Assembly: GCA_032716605.1 (NCBI GenBank)
Contig: CM064580.1
Location: 31,103,684 to 31,167,683, forward strand
Length of the DNA: 64,000 bases
Direction: 5' to 3'
Origin: Paralithodes platypus
Taxonomy: Eukaryota > Arthropoda > Malacostraca > Decapoda > Lithodidae
Shown here piece by piece: positions 35,087 through 45,626 of the stretch. Position 1 is the stretch's first letter. The number at the start of each line of letters is the position of its first letter. Both the position numbers and the translations under genes were made by a program. The notes under the pieces were generated by a model that made no database searches, was not told where the DNA came from, and saw only the letters and a list, made by a program, of their open reading frames with translations.

Positions 35087-35326
35087 TTAAGAGTTTAGAT
35101 ACTCAAAGAATTTGGGAAAGTCAGCAGAGTTAAGGGAAAGATAGACAAAACAGAAGTATTTAGTATGAGAATGACAGGATAACTTGAGCCATAAAGTGGA
35201 GAATTCAGAGGAGTCAAAATCGGGAACATGAGAGCCTGTTAGTTTGCTGCATCCGCCGTTGGCTTTGAAAGTAGGATAGAGAAAGTAGGATGATACAGAG
35301 AAGGGGCTGCTGTCAGTTGCATACAA
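35087..35326 (-). pseudogene. L2a copy c endonuclease fragment
   Basis: The 79-codon frame has SSPFSVSSYFLYPTFKANGGC, then HVPDFDSSEFSTLWLKLSCHSHTKYF, matching copy b endonuclease residues between the catalytic Glu and GDFN motifs. The HNKL part of copy b is missing. The copy ends upstream at about 35,326. Confidence 0.8.
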
Positions 35327-35474
35327 TTATGTCTAAACAAATATGGTAGCATATATTTTACAAAATCAAGGAACTGCACTGCAAATATATATTGTGTAGT
35401 GTGTAAATATTATCACGGTCGACCCAGTTTGCTATAACAGTAAAACTGCAGACTAAAACATTTAATGAATACTA

Positions 35475-35985
35475 GGAGGGGTACCCGGCGTTGCCCGCGT
35501 TTAAATTCTACTACCATAATCACCATCATCAATCACTACTACCACAATCATCACAATACTACTACTACCATAATCACCGGCCTCGACCTCCCTGTGCCTC
35601 ATTAAACGGCGACCTCTATTTCGGCCGCTAAATTACCTTCGATTTTGGATCTGACCTCATCCTTACCCCCATTTTGGGGAGCTGCGAACAACTTTCGTTC
35701 CATACACCTTTTCGATCGGAGGCCTCCTTCTGCCCCAAACGGGCATTTTTGTTTTCGCATTTTTTTCGCTCCCGTATACTACATAAGTTCTGCCGAAATT
35801 TTATTAAACAAAAGTGTCTCTGATTTCCACTAAACTCGCCTAAAACCATCTCCAAAGCCTGGGCTTTCCAACGGTGACCCACACTACCACCTGGCACCAA
35901 ATCTGTGAGAGGAATTTAGTAACAAAGGTCGGGTAACTGACAAACAGACAGACAAACATTGACCTTTATTTATTAAGATAGCAAA
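35475..35985 (+). repeat. Dispersed repeat with GTACCCGGCGTTGCCCGCG head and CAAACA tail
   Basis: The segment begins with GGGGTACCCGGCGTTGCCCG. It has an ACT/ATC-rich tract at 35,508-35,580 and ends with GACAAACAGACAGACAAACA and TTTATTTATTAAGATA. A head and tail like these occur in a widespread invertebrate repeat whose class I cannot name. The two antiparallel ORFs inside are not supported. Just before it, 35,331-35,474 is unassigned. Confidence 0.5.
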
Positions 35986-36025
35986 GATAAATAGGTAGAT
36001 AAAGCTTGCTTCATTTACTGAAATA

Positions 36026-36027
<2 letters not shown>

Positions 36028-36103
<76 letters not shown>

Positions 36104-36159
36104 TGTTTCAAAGTAAATTAGATATACAACCGACAAACGGTTTGTGGCTATGTTCCAAT

Positions 36160-36193
<34 letters not shown>
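36028..36193. repeat. (TA)n and (GA)n tracts of repeat R2 copy 2
   Basis: A 75-bp TA run (36,028-36,102) and a GA run (36,163-36,193) mirror the CT/TA array at 30.4-30.5 kb. Confidence 0.93.
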
Positions 36194-36195
<2 letters not shown>

Positions 36196-36439
36196 AGCGA
36201 GAGCAGGTTGCCTATAGCGCGTTTATTATGCTACACACCTCTACCTAATCTTATCAAGGATTATGGTATTATGAGGCTCTGCGAAGATGTTTTTCATAGT
36301 TGAATATTTAATGCATAAGAATTTGTTATATTACTATCACAATCGAAGCTGGGTAAGCGAGATGTTAGACAACTTATTTATTATGCCATTGGCAAAGTTT
36401 AAATTAATTGTTCTTCATAAAATAATTCACGCTACAGCC

Positions 36440-37322
36440 ACAGGATTCTTTGTAATCCACCACCACCTACCCCTACCCTGCACTACTACTAGTTGCCCTC
36501 TATTGAGAATGTGGATACTCTGCGTTTGTTAGGAGTTACTCTTGATCCCAAACTTACTTTTGAAAAGCATATTCGTTCTTTCTCCTCTTCCATTTCCCAA
36601 AAAATTGGTCTGCTTCGCAAGGTTTATAAAACATTTGCTTGTGACGCCACAGTTATCAAGTCTTTTTATGCTTTTATTTTGCCACATTTCGAGTACTGCT
36701 CACCTGTCTGGTTGTCAGCAGCTGACTGCCATCTCAAGTTGCTTGACAGGTCGCTAAATTCCATCAGTTTTATTCTACCTAATTTGTCTCTTGATCTGTG
36801 TCATCGACGTAAAGTTGGTGCCCTTAATCTTTTATTAAAAGTTTTTAACAACCCTCAGCGTCCCTTACATGGGGTTCTGCCTGGGCCCTATGTCCGGGCT
36901 CGTGCAACTAGATTCACAAGCAATCTTAATTATCTTGCCATGAACCGTGTTAATTTTTCTACTACACAGTTTTCACGGTGTTTTGTGCCGGCCATGGTTG
37001 ACTTGTGGAATAAGTTGCCAAATGAGCTAGTCAATTCAGCTCATATCTCCATTTTTAAGTCTAGAGTTAATGCTTTTTTGCAGCATTAATTCTAATGTTT
37101 AAACTTATTTTATTCTATTTTATTGTATTATATTTAAGCTTGATATCCTCCACTGCATAATATGTTATCTGTGTTTAATATGTGTTTATGTACAGTACAG
37201 TATACAGTGTATGTTTTTATGTTTTCCTAAGTTGCCATAGTCTCTCTCCAGTGCCTCCGGGTGTTTTGTGTGGATTGATCTTGATGGTGTTTCTGCACCC
37301 TGGTTGGAGACTTCGGCATCTC

Positions 37323-37357
<35 letters not shown>
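36440..37357 (+). mobile_element. LINE 3' fragment (family L5) with ATA tail
   Basis: The fragment holds only the C-terminal part of ORF2 and a 3' UTR, and ends in an ATA/AAT run (37,326-37,357). It is 5'-truncated, in plus orientation, inside repeat R2. A second short AAT run near 37,553-37,567 follows a T-rich stretch and may be the tail of another tiny fragment. Confidence 0.75.
36493..37089 (+). pseudogene. L5 LINE ORF2 C-terminal domain (198 codons)
   Basis: The frame is open and well conserved. It runs VDTLRLLGVTLDPKLTFEKHI, then ISQKIGLLRKVYKTFA, LPHFEYCSPVWLSAADCHLKLLDR, NLSLDLCHRRKVGALNLL, and RCFVPAMVDLWNKLPNELV near the end. This is the region after the polymerase thumb in LINEs of the Jockey/CR1 group. 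No endonuclease or catalytic YADD/FADD box is present, so the product could not work alone. The long open frame suggests a young insertion. The first ATG shown is internal to the parent protein. Confidence 0.85.
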
Positions 37358-37850
37358 TAGTTTGTCACTCTGCACTTTGTATCTGGATCTCTTTATGCAT
37401 TTTCTGTCTCGTGCTCGTCTTTTACCTTTCTGTAACGTTTTTTTTTCTTTTTCCCATAGCTTTGTATCTTTCTTGAATTCGCCTAGCTTACCTCTGCCGT
37501 TTTAATCATGAGTTTTAGTGCCACATAGTTTTCATTGGCTTGGTGCTAGTCTTTATAATAATAATACCTTCTCCCCTCCCCCATCTATGATTCTCGAGGT
37601 ATAAACACACAGTTTCTTATTGGAGGGTGTCTGTTTCAGTTTGCTACAGCTTCAGCAGTATTATATGTTTCATTAATACCAGCAATCCGACATTTTGCAA
37701 TCATAATACTAGATAATGATCAAAACACAAAATTAATCATTCTTTCACAGTGAAGTATTTGGTCACCCACTTCCCTCCACCCCCACCTGCCGCTGGTTAC
37801 CCCTCCCACTCCTTCGCATTATTTCGCAATATTTTATTCAAAACCATCGC

Positions 37851-38459
37851 TCAATTTGCCGATGCCATCGCATAATGCCGCCGATTACGTCTTATACATC
37901 GGCGACGTCGTCGCCGGGTGTAAACTTGTCAACGGTTTTTAACGGTCAAAATCGTAGACGTCGCACACATTCCTTGCGAATTGGCAAGACTACGTCCTCG
38001 GCGACGAACATCGTATGAAGTCGCACATGTGGGTAAGGGGCATAAGGGTTAGCCTGTGGTGATGTAAGTTTTACGTTTGATAGAACAGTAGAATACACCA
38101 ACCATAAACGAAATATCTTATAGCCTATAATAAATATAATCAATATTCTTAATACTATAAAATACTGATATAAAATTACGAACCTAAGGTTAATTAACCG
38201 TTCGTATAATAGGTACTCTATTAACAAAAACAGTTTGTACTATGCACTTATAAATATTCTTAAGATTAATAAGTACAAAATATGAGTACTTTTATTGCAA
38301 AAATTGGAAGTACTATCAAAATAAAAATGTCCTAACTAGACTGTCTTAAGTCCTAGGAATAGCTTATCACATGAACCTTATCTTACTATCCCAGTGTATC
38401 ACATAGGAGGCAGACAGGAGGTCTTAGCTAGAACACTCCCCCCCCCCTTTTTTTTGTAC
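37851..38459. other. Unassigned, with CG-rich block related to 29.2 kb
   Basis: Positions 37,850-38,045 are CGACGT-rich and end with ACATGTGGGTAAGGGGC, the reverse of the 29,168-29,190 sequence. From 38,046 to 38,430 I see only AT-rich sequence without features. A C10 T8 homopolymer pair lies at about 38,437-38,456, next to the DIRS element. Confidence 0.5.
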
Positions 38460-38485
38460 AAGGATTATAGCTTACAAAACTAGAC

Positions 38486-39364
38486 TTTTTGCCTATGGTA
38501 AGTTTGGTTTCATGAGATTCACGGACAGGTATCGCGTGATGAACGTATGATTGGAGGACCATACATTCGTCCGTTGCATGTCATCCAGAGAGTAATTCTT
38601 CAAAAATCGGAGAGATGCCGCCCATTTTCTCACATTGTGTGCCCGCCCAAGAGCACCCGGGTTACTCTCTCAGATAACTTCCACTATTAAAGCCGCTAAG
38701 CGTTGCTTTGTGAGGCGTCTACCTGTCCGCGTGACCCAGAGGGACCTGGCCTGAGTTGGTCGTGATTCCTGCATAAAATTAACCCTTATTTAGCGGCGAG
38801 CAACATAAGTCGAGTTAAATAAAGCTGGACTATGTGGCGTGCTCCAGACCACCGCGGCGAACCTACTGACACAAATCTCAGCTCCCTCCTCCCTCTCTCA
38901 CTCGCTACATTTGCACTCGCGTTGCACGGTTATTGCAAGAAAACTATCCATCATACAAGGATCGTTATGGTGTCATTCGAAAGCTCTGTTTTTACGTTCT
39001 GGGTCTTATTTAGGCATGAAAATGATCACGTAAACAGCCCTATTTTGGCTAAAAACACCCCGCTGTGCGGTACACATAAATAAACCGCATAGGCCGCTCG
39101 TAAGGTGTTAAAAAGCGATTTCACTGGACATAATAGGTAGTGACGGTCGCCTTGCTTGAGGGCAGGAACCTCGAATTCTGTAAAGACATGATTGGCGTGC
39201 TTGTTCTTAGCCACAAAATTAGGAGTAGGAGCTATGTGAACACCCATGTCACGCCTTGAAAAGCTAAGGCAAGATGGTTCAGAACTCATCGCAGCCAACT
39301 CAGATACCCTAGTACCCGTGGCCTTAGCCATAAGAAACACAGCCTTCTTTAAATTTAATTCCAA
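38486..39364 (-). pseudogene. DIRS tyrosine recombinase, split by a MITE
   Basis: The upstream piece (39,364-39,112) contains KKAVFLMAKATGTRVSELAAM, where the Arg is the first catalytic residue. The downstream piece (38,778-38,486) contains GRAHNVRKWAASLRFL (the HxxR motif) and ITRYLSV (the nucleophile Tyr). Between the two pieces lies a MITE at a TTAA; without it the frame runs on unbroken across the junction. One TGA stop precedes the HxxR motif. Tyrosine recombinases integrate circular DIRS cDNA without duplicating the target. All the expected catalytic residues seen are present, so damage is limited to the stop and the insertion. Confidence 0.85.
38779..39111 (+). mobile_element. piggyBac-like MITE, copy B (internally deleted)
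   Basis: TTAA at 38,779-38,782 and 39,108-39,111 bound a 333-bp element with CCCTTATTTAGCGGC and GCCGCTCGTAAGGTG ends. Relative to the 488-bp copies it lacks three inner stretches, including the AG tract and the CCCTTTCAGGGATAG region. It is inserted in the DIRS recombinase. Confidence 0.9.
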
Positions 39365-39486
39365 AAGTAGGATTGCGACAATACTTATGCGAATGAAGCA
39401 TGTTGAGGGTTAGATCAAGAATCCAAGTGGGCTTGTTGGTCAGTTTCTACGATCCAGGTAGTGAATGCCTTCCAATATGATTGGTA

Positions 39487-40588
39487 CTATCTTTGAGTTG
39501 GTGGGGTATATTGATTAATCAACTTGTGAGTCACGCTATCACCTAATGGTGTTGACCACTTGGCCTTCTGAATATCCACAAGGCAAAAGTCAGTGAGGTC
39601 TTGAGGTTTCCAATTGTGTCTAAATAGAAGTACGAGATCGGGAGTGACACCGGGTTCTCGCACCACATCTTTAATTGGTTGTACCACACATGGGCCGGCC
39701 ACAGAAGCTTGATCATCGAGACCATGCCCCGATAATCCCGTAGTTTGTGAACTACTTTGCACATCGTCTGGCGGTGGAAATAAATAAATGGAGTTCCATT
39801 TGTTTCAGTCGACCAGAAATACGTCCGGTTCTCCCGCTGGGGTTTGACGCCGGCGTGTGAGGAATTGAGGCAACTTGTGAGTCGCCTCTGACGCGGACAA
39901 GTCCACTTGTGGAAAGTATGGCTCGGTAATCATCTGTTGAAGGACGGTTTGCTTGAGAGACCATTCTACTAGAGTGCTCTGTCTCCGGGATAGAGCGTCT
40001 GCCCATACAATTGCTATCCCTAGCAGACATGTTACATGAAGATAAATCTGTAGCTCTGCAGCTAGCTGAAAGATCTTTTCCGACAACCCTTGTAACACTC
40101 GGGATATCACTGACCCTTGCTTCTGAATGCATGTGACTGCTGTCAGATTGTCCATCCTGAAGGCCAAGGACTTTCCCGCCAGTGTTGAGCCGTGCTCCTT
40201 TAAATTAAGAAAAACAGGGGGACTAATAACTCTTTGGCATTTATATGAAGGTGATTGTACCTGGACCATAGACCCTGACCTTGATGGGTCCAGGTTTGAC
40301 TGATACCCCCATCCTAGGGTACCTGACGTGTCTGTGTTGATCCTGACCATCGGAGGAGGAGTTGTCCATGTCAAAGAGGAGTGTAATGCTTCTGGCTTCG
40401 CCCAAGCCGCCAGCAGGTTGTGGGTTAATTTCGGGATTTGCCATAGTTTTTCTGCCGGCAAAAGCGGAAAGCAGTTGTTTCCCTCTAAAATTAGCCTCTT
40501 TACTTTGAGACAACCTAACGGAACCGTCAACCTTATCCAAATTGAGCGACCCGACCAGAGACTCCCAGATCCTCCTTGTACAGGTCAA
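39487..40588 (-). pseudogene. DIRS RNase H region
   Basis: The 241-codon frame at 39,805-40,530 begins after a LILEGNNCFPLLP stretch and contains TDTSGTLGWGYQ (first RNase H Asp), LAFRMDNLTAVTCIQKQG (further acidic residue) and AIVWADALSRRQ (last Asp). Overlapping frames then carry SMIKLLWPAHVWYNQLKMW, a motif typical of the C-terminal end of DIRS RNase H. The N-terminal part of the recombinase expected between here and 39,364 is out of frame and partly missing. RNase H would remove RNA from the cDNA hybrid. Confidence 0.8.
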
Positions 40589-40624
40589 AGAATGGAGAAA
40601 ACTAAAGAGTTTCTTTCGAAACCT

Positions 40625-41449
40625 CTATCGGTTGTCCACACTTTGACTCAGAGAAAGAAGTTCGGTGTCCCATGGGTGGGCCACCCATTGGATGGCCCTC
40701 GTGGGGTTCAAGATGGACTTCGCCAAGTTAACTTTGAATCCCAGGGCGGTTACATGAGATATTACTTGTTTTACATGTTGAAGGCAAGCCATTTTGGAAT
40801 TTGCTACTATTAACCAATCGTTGAGGTACCATAAAATCATGATCCCTTGTTTGAGCAATGGTAGAAGAGCCTGCCGGACTAACTTTGTGAAGATACGGGG
40901 TGCAAGATTTAGACCAAAGGGCATTCTTTGAAAAACAAACGTCTGATTCCCTTGGCATAAAGCTAGGTACTTTTGAAATTGTTTGTTTATAGAGACATGT
41001 CAGTAGGCATCAGTCAGACCTATGGAACACATCCAGCCTCACGTTGGCAGTGTTAGCCTGATCTGATTCACAGTCAGCATCCTGAATGACTGATTGTGAA
41101 TGTAAAGGTTCAGAGAAGACAAGTCTATGACCGGTCTCATCTGAACACTGTCCCTTTTTGGCACCAGGAATATTCGGGAAGTGAACACGGGTTGCTTGGG
41201 GGATACTGTGACAATGATCTGCTTGAGTGCCATCTCCTGGATGACAGCTCCCACCTTTAATGAAACATGATTGTATTCGTGAGGGATATGTAAACGAGGT
41301 CGCCGGGACCATCTCCACGAGAGAACCTTTCGGACCACTGTCCTTGGCCATGTGTCGCAGGGCCATGCCCTGTAACAAGCCCGAAAGCTGCCAGTCACTA
41401 GGTTGTCCGGCAGAGCTACTCTCGTTTCCGACTCACCTTGTAGCGGCAC
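40625..41449 (-). pseudogene. DIRS reverse transcriptase
   Basis: The upstream frame (41,039-41,449) has VFTSRIFLVPKRDSVQMRPVIDLSSLN, the RT fingers. The downstream frame (40,625-40,924) has MPFGLNLAPRIFTKL and ILWYLNDWLIVAN. The catalytic box is normally YLDD in DIRS and Ty3-like RTs and reads YLND here, so a catalytic Asp is replaced. A frameshift lies near 40.95-41.03 kb. The plus-strand ORF at 40,328-40,813 is a shadow. Confidence 0.85.
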
Positions 41450-42194
41450 TGGGAGTGAGAGAGCTGCGTGGTATCTCAGTTTTTTGGTTGAGAGGATTGT
41501 GACTCTGACTGGGTGTTAGAGGGACGAGAGGCTTTGCTATCATTGCTGCCTGACTTATTCTTGGACTGTCCCCTGAACCATCTCCTGCGACCCCTAGATT
41601 GACCTCGGCCCCTAGCTGTGCCACTGGTTCCAGGAGTGCTAGTCTTGGATGACTGTGGTGACTGAAACTGTCCACGAAAGGGACTCTTACTAGAAAATTT
41701 AGGTTTGAATGTCGAATCACTCTTCGTCTTAGAAGAAGTGGCACGGCTCTATAGCCCAACAAACAATTTACCGTGCGCCAGGCATCTGTCGAGGCTAGAG
41801 CTTTAGTGAAGCCATTGGATAAAATCAATCTCCTACCTATTTCTGCCGGCAGTTTCTTTACCAGGTAAACCCTCAGATCTTGACGCACCCTCACGGCTTC
41901 AAAAAGCGCGGTGCGGATATCCCCAAGTGACTGAATGGAATTCTGGAGTAAGAGGCGCCGGGTCAGAGAGAGTGCCTTATGGGTACTATTGTCAGTTACC
42001 GACTCAGATGTCCTGGCTAAAAAAGCCGCAAGCTGGCGACTGAGAAGATACTGTGAAAAAAGCCTCCAGGCTTTCTGCCTCATTTTAAAATACTTATCTA
42101 TTTGCAACTGGGTAGGGGAACAGAATGGGTCCACAAGTTGACATAATAGGAGTTTAGGAGCACTAAAAAATTCTAACATATTTTGTGGTACACC
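41433..42194 (-). pseudogene. DIRS gag-like ORF, N-terminus cut by BEL-2
   Basis: About 250 codons are open up to the BEL-2 boundary. Landmarks are VDPFCSPTQLQIDKYFKMRQKAW, SVTDNSTHKALSLTRRLLLQNS, AEIGRRLILSNGFTKALAST, and a serine/proline-rich end. DIRS ORF1 products are capsid-like, but this one has no knuckle that I can identify. The first 17 codons of the open frame (42,195-42,245) come from the BEL-2 LTR and are not gag. The true start lies beyond the BEL-2 insertion, outside the window. Confidence 0.65.
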
Positions 42195-42940
42195 TGCTAT
42201 CGTGTAAATACGATAGTATACGACACTTTTTGTGCTACCGTACATCTCTGTGACGTCACGGTCGTTCCCGCTGCACGGCGTAGGACGATTAGATCGTATA
42301 TTATAAGTTAGTAAGTAAGTTATGATTATAAATGGCCTAATATGCTATTATCCCTTAAAGATCGGGGGCGGACTTAAGTCCGCCTCCAATTTGCAGCAAG
42401 TTAGGAGCATTATTAAGGCTTTTAAAGGGTTATAATCGAGTGCAAATGGCCGGGAGCACAGCGGGCCAGACAGCCGACTCCCAGGGCTTACCGCCGCCCA
42501 TTAACTCATGTTCCCTGTGTTCTCGAGAGGCCGGCAGTGTAGCCAGTAGTGAGCATAGCTGGGAAAAATATGCTGCTATACGCTAAACTCCCATGTTACT
42601 GGTATCACTGTATGAGAACCACGAGTGCTACGTAGCTCGTTCTGGTCTCATTTTGAAGCTTTTAGCGCCTAGTTTTTTGCTGAATACATTTCTTTTCATG
42701 CAGATACTTGATTTATCATTCAGGAGGGCCTGAATATGCCCAAATAAGCCCAAAAAAACCCGCTAGACAAGGGTTAAGCAATATTGACATGGTCTTATGT
42801 AGTATACAGGTATATGAATTTATCGTATATATTAACATAATTTATCGTATTGAGCAACATAGAATCGGTACGATAATTGGGGCCCTGGCGTATGCCACGG
42901 CAGCAAGGCGGAGGGCTGGAAACAGCAGAGCCTTCACGAC
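42195..42940 (+). repeat. BEL-2 5' LTR, first part
   Basis: The first 156 bp match the start of the 3' LTR at 63,845-64,000, with ATACGATAG, CGACACTTTTTGTGCTACCG and TGACGTCACGGTCG. TGACGTCA is a CRE/AP-1-like palindrome and may be a promoter element. The LTR stops at the BEL-1 insertion point, leaving the ACGAC duplication at 42,936-42,940. The rest of the LTR is at 51,096-51,567. Confidence 0.85.
42348..42777 (+). mobile_element. piggyBac-like MITE, second subfamily, in BEL-2 LTR
   Basis: The left boundary is TTAT followed by CCCTTAAAGATCGGG. The right boundary is CTAGACAAGGG followed by TTAA (42,774-42,777). The right end inverted, CCCTTGTCTAGCGGG, resembles the left end of copy A (CCCTTGTCTATTGGG). 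The two outer tetranucleotides differ by one base, probably a later mutation. The interior has only weak similarity to the main MITE family, in the order TGGTCTCATTTTGAAGC, then TTCATGCAGATA. Confidence 0.65.
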
Positions 42941-43969
42941 TGTCGTGAATCCTAGCAGGTATATATACCGTAGTTTGAATTTCCCGGGTTCACGACAGCT
43001 GGTTCCTTTTTGTTTATACGCATTACTTTATTTATCTTTGTGGATAAGTATTACTGTGGTTGCACCAATTATATCTTAGTTTATTTTCCCTTATTATTTA
43101 ATCACGGGGGAGATATAGAACCCTTAAATATATTTATATTGTTATGATAAAAGGGAATCTCAATACACTTCACACAGAGACTTCGTCCCGCTCACAACAA
43201 ACCACCAATTGCTGCCACATAACAACAGAACTTCCCTGATCTTCACCTATTGACATGTCCATACATAACCTACACTCTTTGCATCACAGCTAAGTTCCTT
43301 TAACCCTTAAAAAGCGGCTCACCACATAAGTCGTATTTAATAAAGCTGGACTATGTGGCGGCGCTCGACATAGGTCGAGTGGCAATTTCAGCACGTAATG
43401 TTGCTGAGAGAGAGAGACAAGTGGTGGCAGGAGACTAGCGAGCGTATGACTGCTCCAGACCACCGCGGAGAACCTACTGACACGAATCTCAGCTCCCTCC
43501 TCCCTCTCTCACTCGCTATATACGGAATTGTATCGGGAAAGTGGCTAATTACCTGCTTTTTGCACTCGCGTTGCACGGTTATTGCAAGAAAACTAGCCAT
43601 CATAAAAGGATCGTTATGGTGTCATTCGAAAGCTCTGTTTATGCCCTTTCAGGGATAGATACTTGTTTTACGTTCTGGGTCTTATTTAGGCATGAAAATG
43701 ATCACGTAAACAGCCCTATTTTGGCTAAAAACACCCCGCTGGGCGGTACATATAAATAAACCGCATAGGCCGCTAAAGAAGGGTTAATACTATAAGTACT
43801 TCATAGATATTACTGGGACTACCACAGATAGCCTACATATACAATTTAACATGTAAGTCCAACGCCGACCGGTATCATATTTATAGCCTAGGCCAATTCA
43901 TCTTTCCAGGTCTAATCATTTAATTTATATCCGTTTCTCCTCTACCCCCTAGGGATAATAAACAGGATA
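42941..43969 (+). repeat. BEL-1 5' LTR (contains a MITE)
   Basis: It begins TGTCGTGAATCCTAGCAGG and ends AAACAGGATA. A 484-bp MITE insertion at 43,304-43,787 is absent from the 3' LTR. The leader that follows starts with TGGTGCCGTGTGACCAGGA, a primer-binding-like stretch whose tRNA I cannot name. Confidence 0.92.
43300..43787 (+). mobile_element. piggyBac-like MITE, copy C
   Basis: TTAA at 43,300-43,303 and 43,784-43,787 flank a 480-bp element with CCCTTAAAAAGCGGC and GCCGCTAAAGAAGGG ends. The BEL-1 3' LTR has a single TTAA at the same place (about 50,906-50,909), a clear empty site. It is nearly identical in length (488 bp with both TTAAs) and sequence to copy D. Short ORFs of 70-86 codons inside are chance frames. 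Confidence 0.96.
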
Positions 43970-44101
43970 TAATTGGTGCCGTGTGACCAGGATACTGGTC
44001 CATCTGTTATATATTGATAAGAATTGGAGGGTTATTAGGCCTGACTTGTCTGCCTTTGGGTAGAGCTGGGCGATCCAGTGGACAAATGTTGAGGGGCGCA
44101 T

Positions 44102-44320
44102 ATGTCCGGGATTTTCCGCTGGACCGTCCAGTGTAGTGCCCTGATTTTTTTTTTGTTAGGCAGTTCTATAGACCAGGGGCAAGGGTGGACACTGTCAGGC
44201 AGACCTCAGCCGGGGTTAGATGTGCCAGGGAGCCGGAAGGTATTAGATAGGCTACTGGACAGAGCGCGTGCCTTCTTTGAGGAGAAGGACAGGGCCGAGG
44301 AGGTGCAGTCGACGCAATAG
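44102..44320 (+). other. BEL-1 leader, with a 72-codon open frame
   Basis: The untranslated leader between the primer-binding region and gag (43,970-44,657) contains this open frame, ending in a charged stretch with LLDRARAFFEEKDRAEE. No homologue is recognised. A leader ORF is also seen in BEL-2 (51,552-51,764) but the two differ in sequence. I regard coding as doubtful. Confidence 0.35.
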
Positions 44321-44657
44321 GCTAGATCTCAAGACTAGGACGACGGCTGCGGCTGTTCCTCCTTCAGAGGAGTCTTGATCCTTCTTTCTTTTTCTTTGTA
44401 ATTTGTTAAAATTTAATATAGCCTAGTAAAGTAAATATTGTAAAGTAGAGTAGTATGACATAGGGTAATTTTCCTTTTCTTTGATCATTTGTAAACTCAC
44501 AGGGGGCACGCGATCTGCATGCTTCAATTTGCTTGGTTGCTGTCGTCATCAATGTAAGTAGGTTAGCCTAGGCTTAGAATAGATTAGAATAGGTTAGCCT
44601 ACAGTGACGATTAGTATTGTTGTTCCTTAAGCTTTAGTTACCGTAAACTTATTAAGA

Positions 44658-45626
44658 ATGGAGGAGAAAATAAAGTCATTGCGGCAGTTCAGGGCCGCCA
44701 AGAAGGGAGGGATTACTAAGCTTACCTCTAATCTGTCTGAATTTATTGAACATGCTGCTACACTGCATGATGTAAGGGGTGTGAAAATCACTATAGAAAA
44801 GGCCCTAGCTGATATCGAGCCGTATAGCATAGAGTTGCATAGATTATATTCAGATGATCAGTTAGAGGATGAGATGGTGAAAGATATGCAGTATGTTAAT
44901 CAAGTAAACAGTCAGTTAGCTGAGTTAGATAGTGTTCTACAGACAACCACTACTGGTTGATCTCATGCTAGTGCAGCAAGTAGGAAACAGAAGGGTATTA
45001 AGCTACCCTCCCTGAAGTTGCCAGTTTTTGACGGGGATCCAACACAGTGGGTGGGTTTCTGGGAGCTCTTTGATTGTAGTGTCCACTCCCAAACAGACTT
45101 AACTGACATTCAGAAGTTTACGTATCTAAAGGGACAACTTAGTGGTGAGGCTCTACAAATTGTTAGTGGGTTTAGTTTGGTCGCTGCAAGCTATGAACCA
45201 GCGGTCACTATACTGAAAAACAGTTATGGTCAAAAGGATCGCATCAAAGCAGCTCACATAGCGAAACTGTGTAATCTCCCGCATCCTAGCCAGGAGGTCA
45301 GTGCTCTGAAAGACTTTTCCGCGTCATTTGAGTGTGTGTTAGAGTCATTACGCTCTATGGATGTAACAGTAAGTGAAATGTGTGCAGTACTGTTGCATAA
45401 TAAACTTCCTAGTGCACTCTCTGAAGTGATTAAGCGTGAATTAAAAGACAACTGGCTGGATGTGGATGAATATGTTTGTGTGTTTAAGATTGAAGTGTGC
45501 AATCTAGAAAGTAGACATAATCCACTAGAACAGTTTGGGGCGACCGCCACAGCAGCATATGCGGTGTATCAGAAACCCGATACCAAGCAGAAGTATGGAT
45601 GTAAGTTGTGTTTAACCCTTCTTTAG
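44658..45626 (+). pseudogene. BEL-1 gag (DUF1759 type), truncated by MITE copy D
   Basis: The frame starts MEEKIKSLRQFRAAKKGG, is interrupted by one in-frame TGA at 44,958-44,960, and continues without shift. The second part has LPVFDGDPTQWVGFWELF, then KFTYLKGQLSGEAL and SYGQKDRIKAAHIAKLCNLP, the core of the BEL/Pao gag domain DUF1759. It ends at CKLC, the start of a zinc knuckle, where the MITE is inserted. Across the MITE the frame would continue into the rest of the knuckle. A later frameshift precedes the next cysteine-rich block. Gag would form the particle that packages element RNA. Confidence 0.87.

Larger units (their letters stand above)
32552..35330 (-). mobile_element. L2a LINE copy c, 5'-truncated
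   Basis: The 3' UTR starts near 32,552 (minus strand, ending in GTGAGTTAGTGAAACAAAAGG on plus). The ORF runs up to about 35,330, where it is truncated inside the endonuclease. It differs from copy b by an internal deletion of about 115 bp near 34,990 and by an inserted 198-bp foldback SINE. Many frameshifts are present. The YADDSTLHYS catalytic box is intact here, unlike copy b. Confidence 0.87.
36194..37850 (-). repeat. Dispersed repeat R2, copy 2, split by a LINE
   Basis: Two blocks match copy 1 in reverse: 36,200-36,240 (with GCGCGTTTATTATGCTACACAC) and about 37,700-37,830 (with AAGTATTTGGTCACCCACTTC and CGCTGGTTACCCCTCCCAC). The material between contains the LINE fragment at 36.4-37.4 kb, so the copy was split by that insertion or rearranged. 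Confidence 0.65.
38460..42194 (-). mobile_element. DIRS-type retrotransposon (tyrosine recombinase), 5' part displaced
   Basis: The minus strand carries, in order, a gag-like ORF, reverse transcriptase, RNase H and a tyrosine recombinase. This order and the absence of LTRs or a DDE integrase are typical of DIRS-order elements, which are abundant in decapods. The recombinase is split by a MITE (38,779-39,111). The gag end is cut at 42,194 by the 5' LTR of BEL-2. I cannot delimit the terminal repeats. Several stops and frameshifts make it inactive. Confidence 0.82.

Noticed and set aside
40328..40813. 161-codon plus-strand ORF
   Set aside because: It is the antisense of the DIRS RNase H and RT, which show clear family motifs on the minus strand.
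43398..43759. Small ORFs within MITEs (also at 45.6-46.0 and 53.2-53.6 kb)
   Set aside because: They recur only because the MITE recurs; they are short, in several frames and without motifs.
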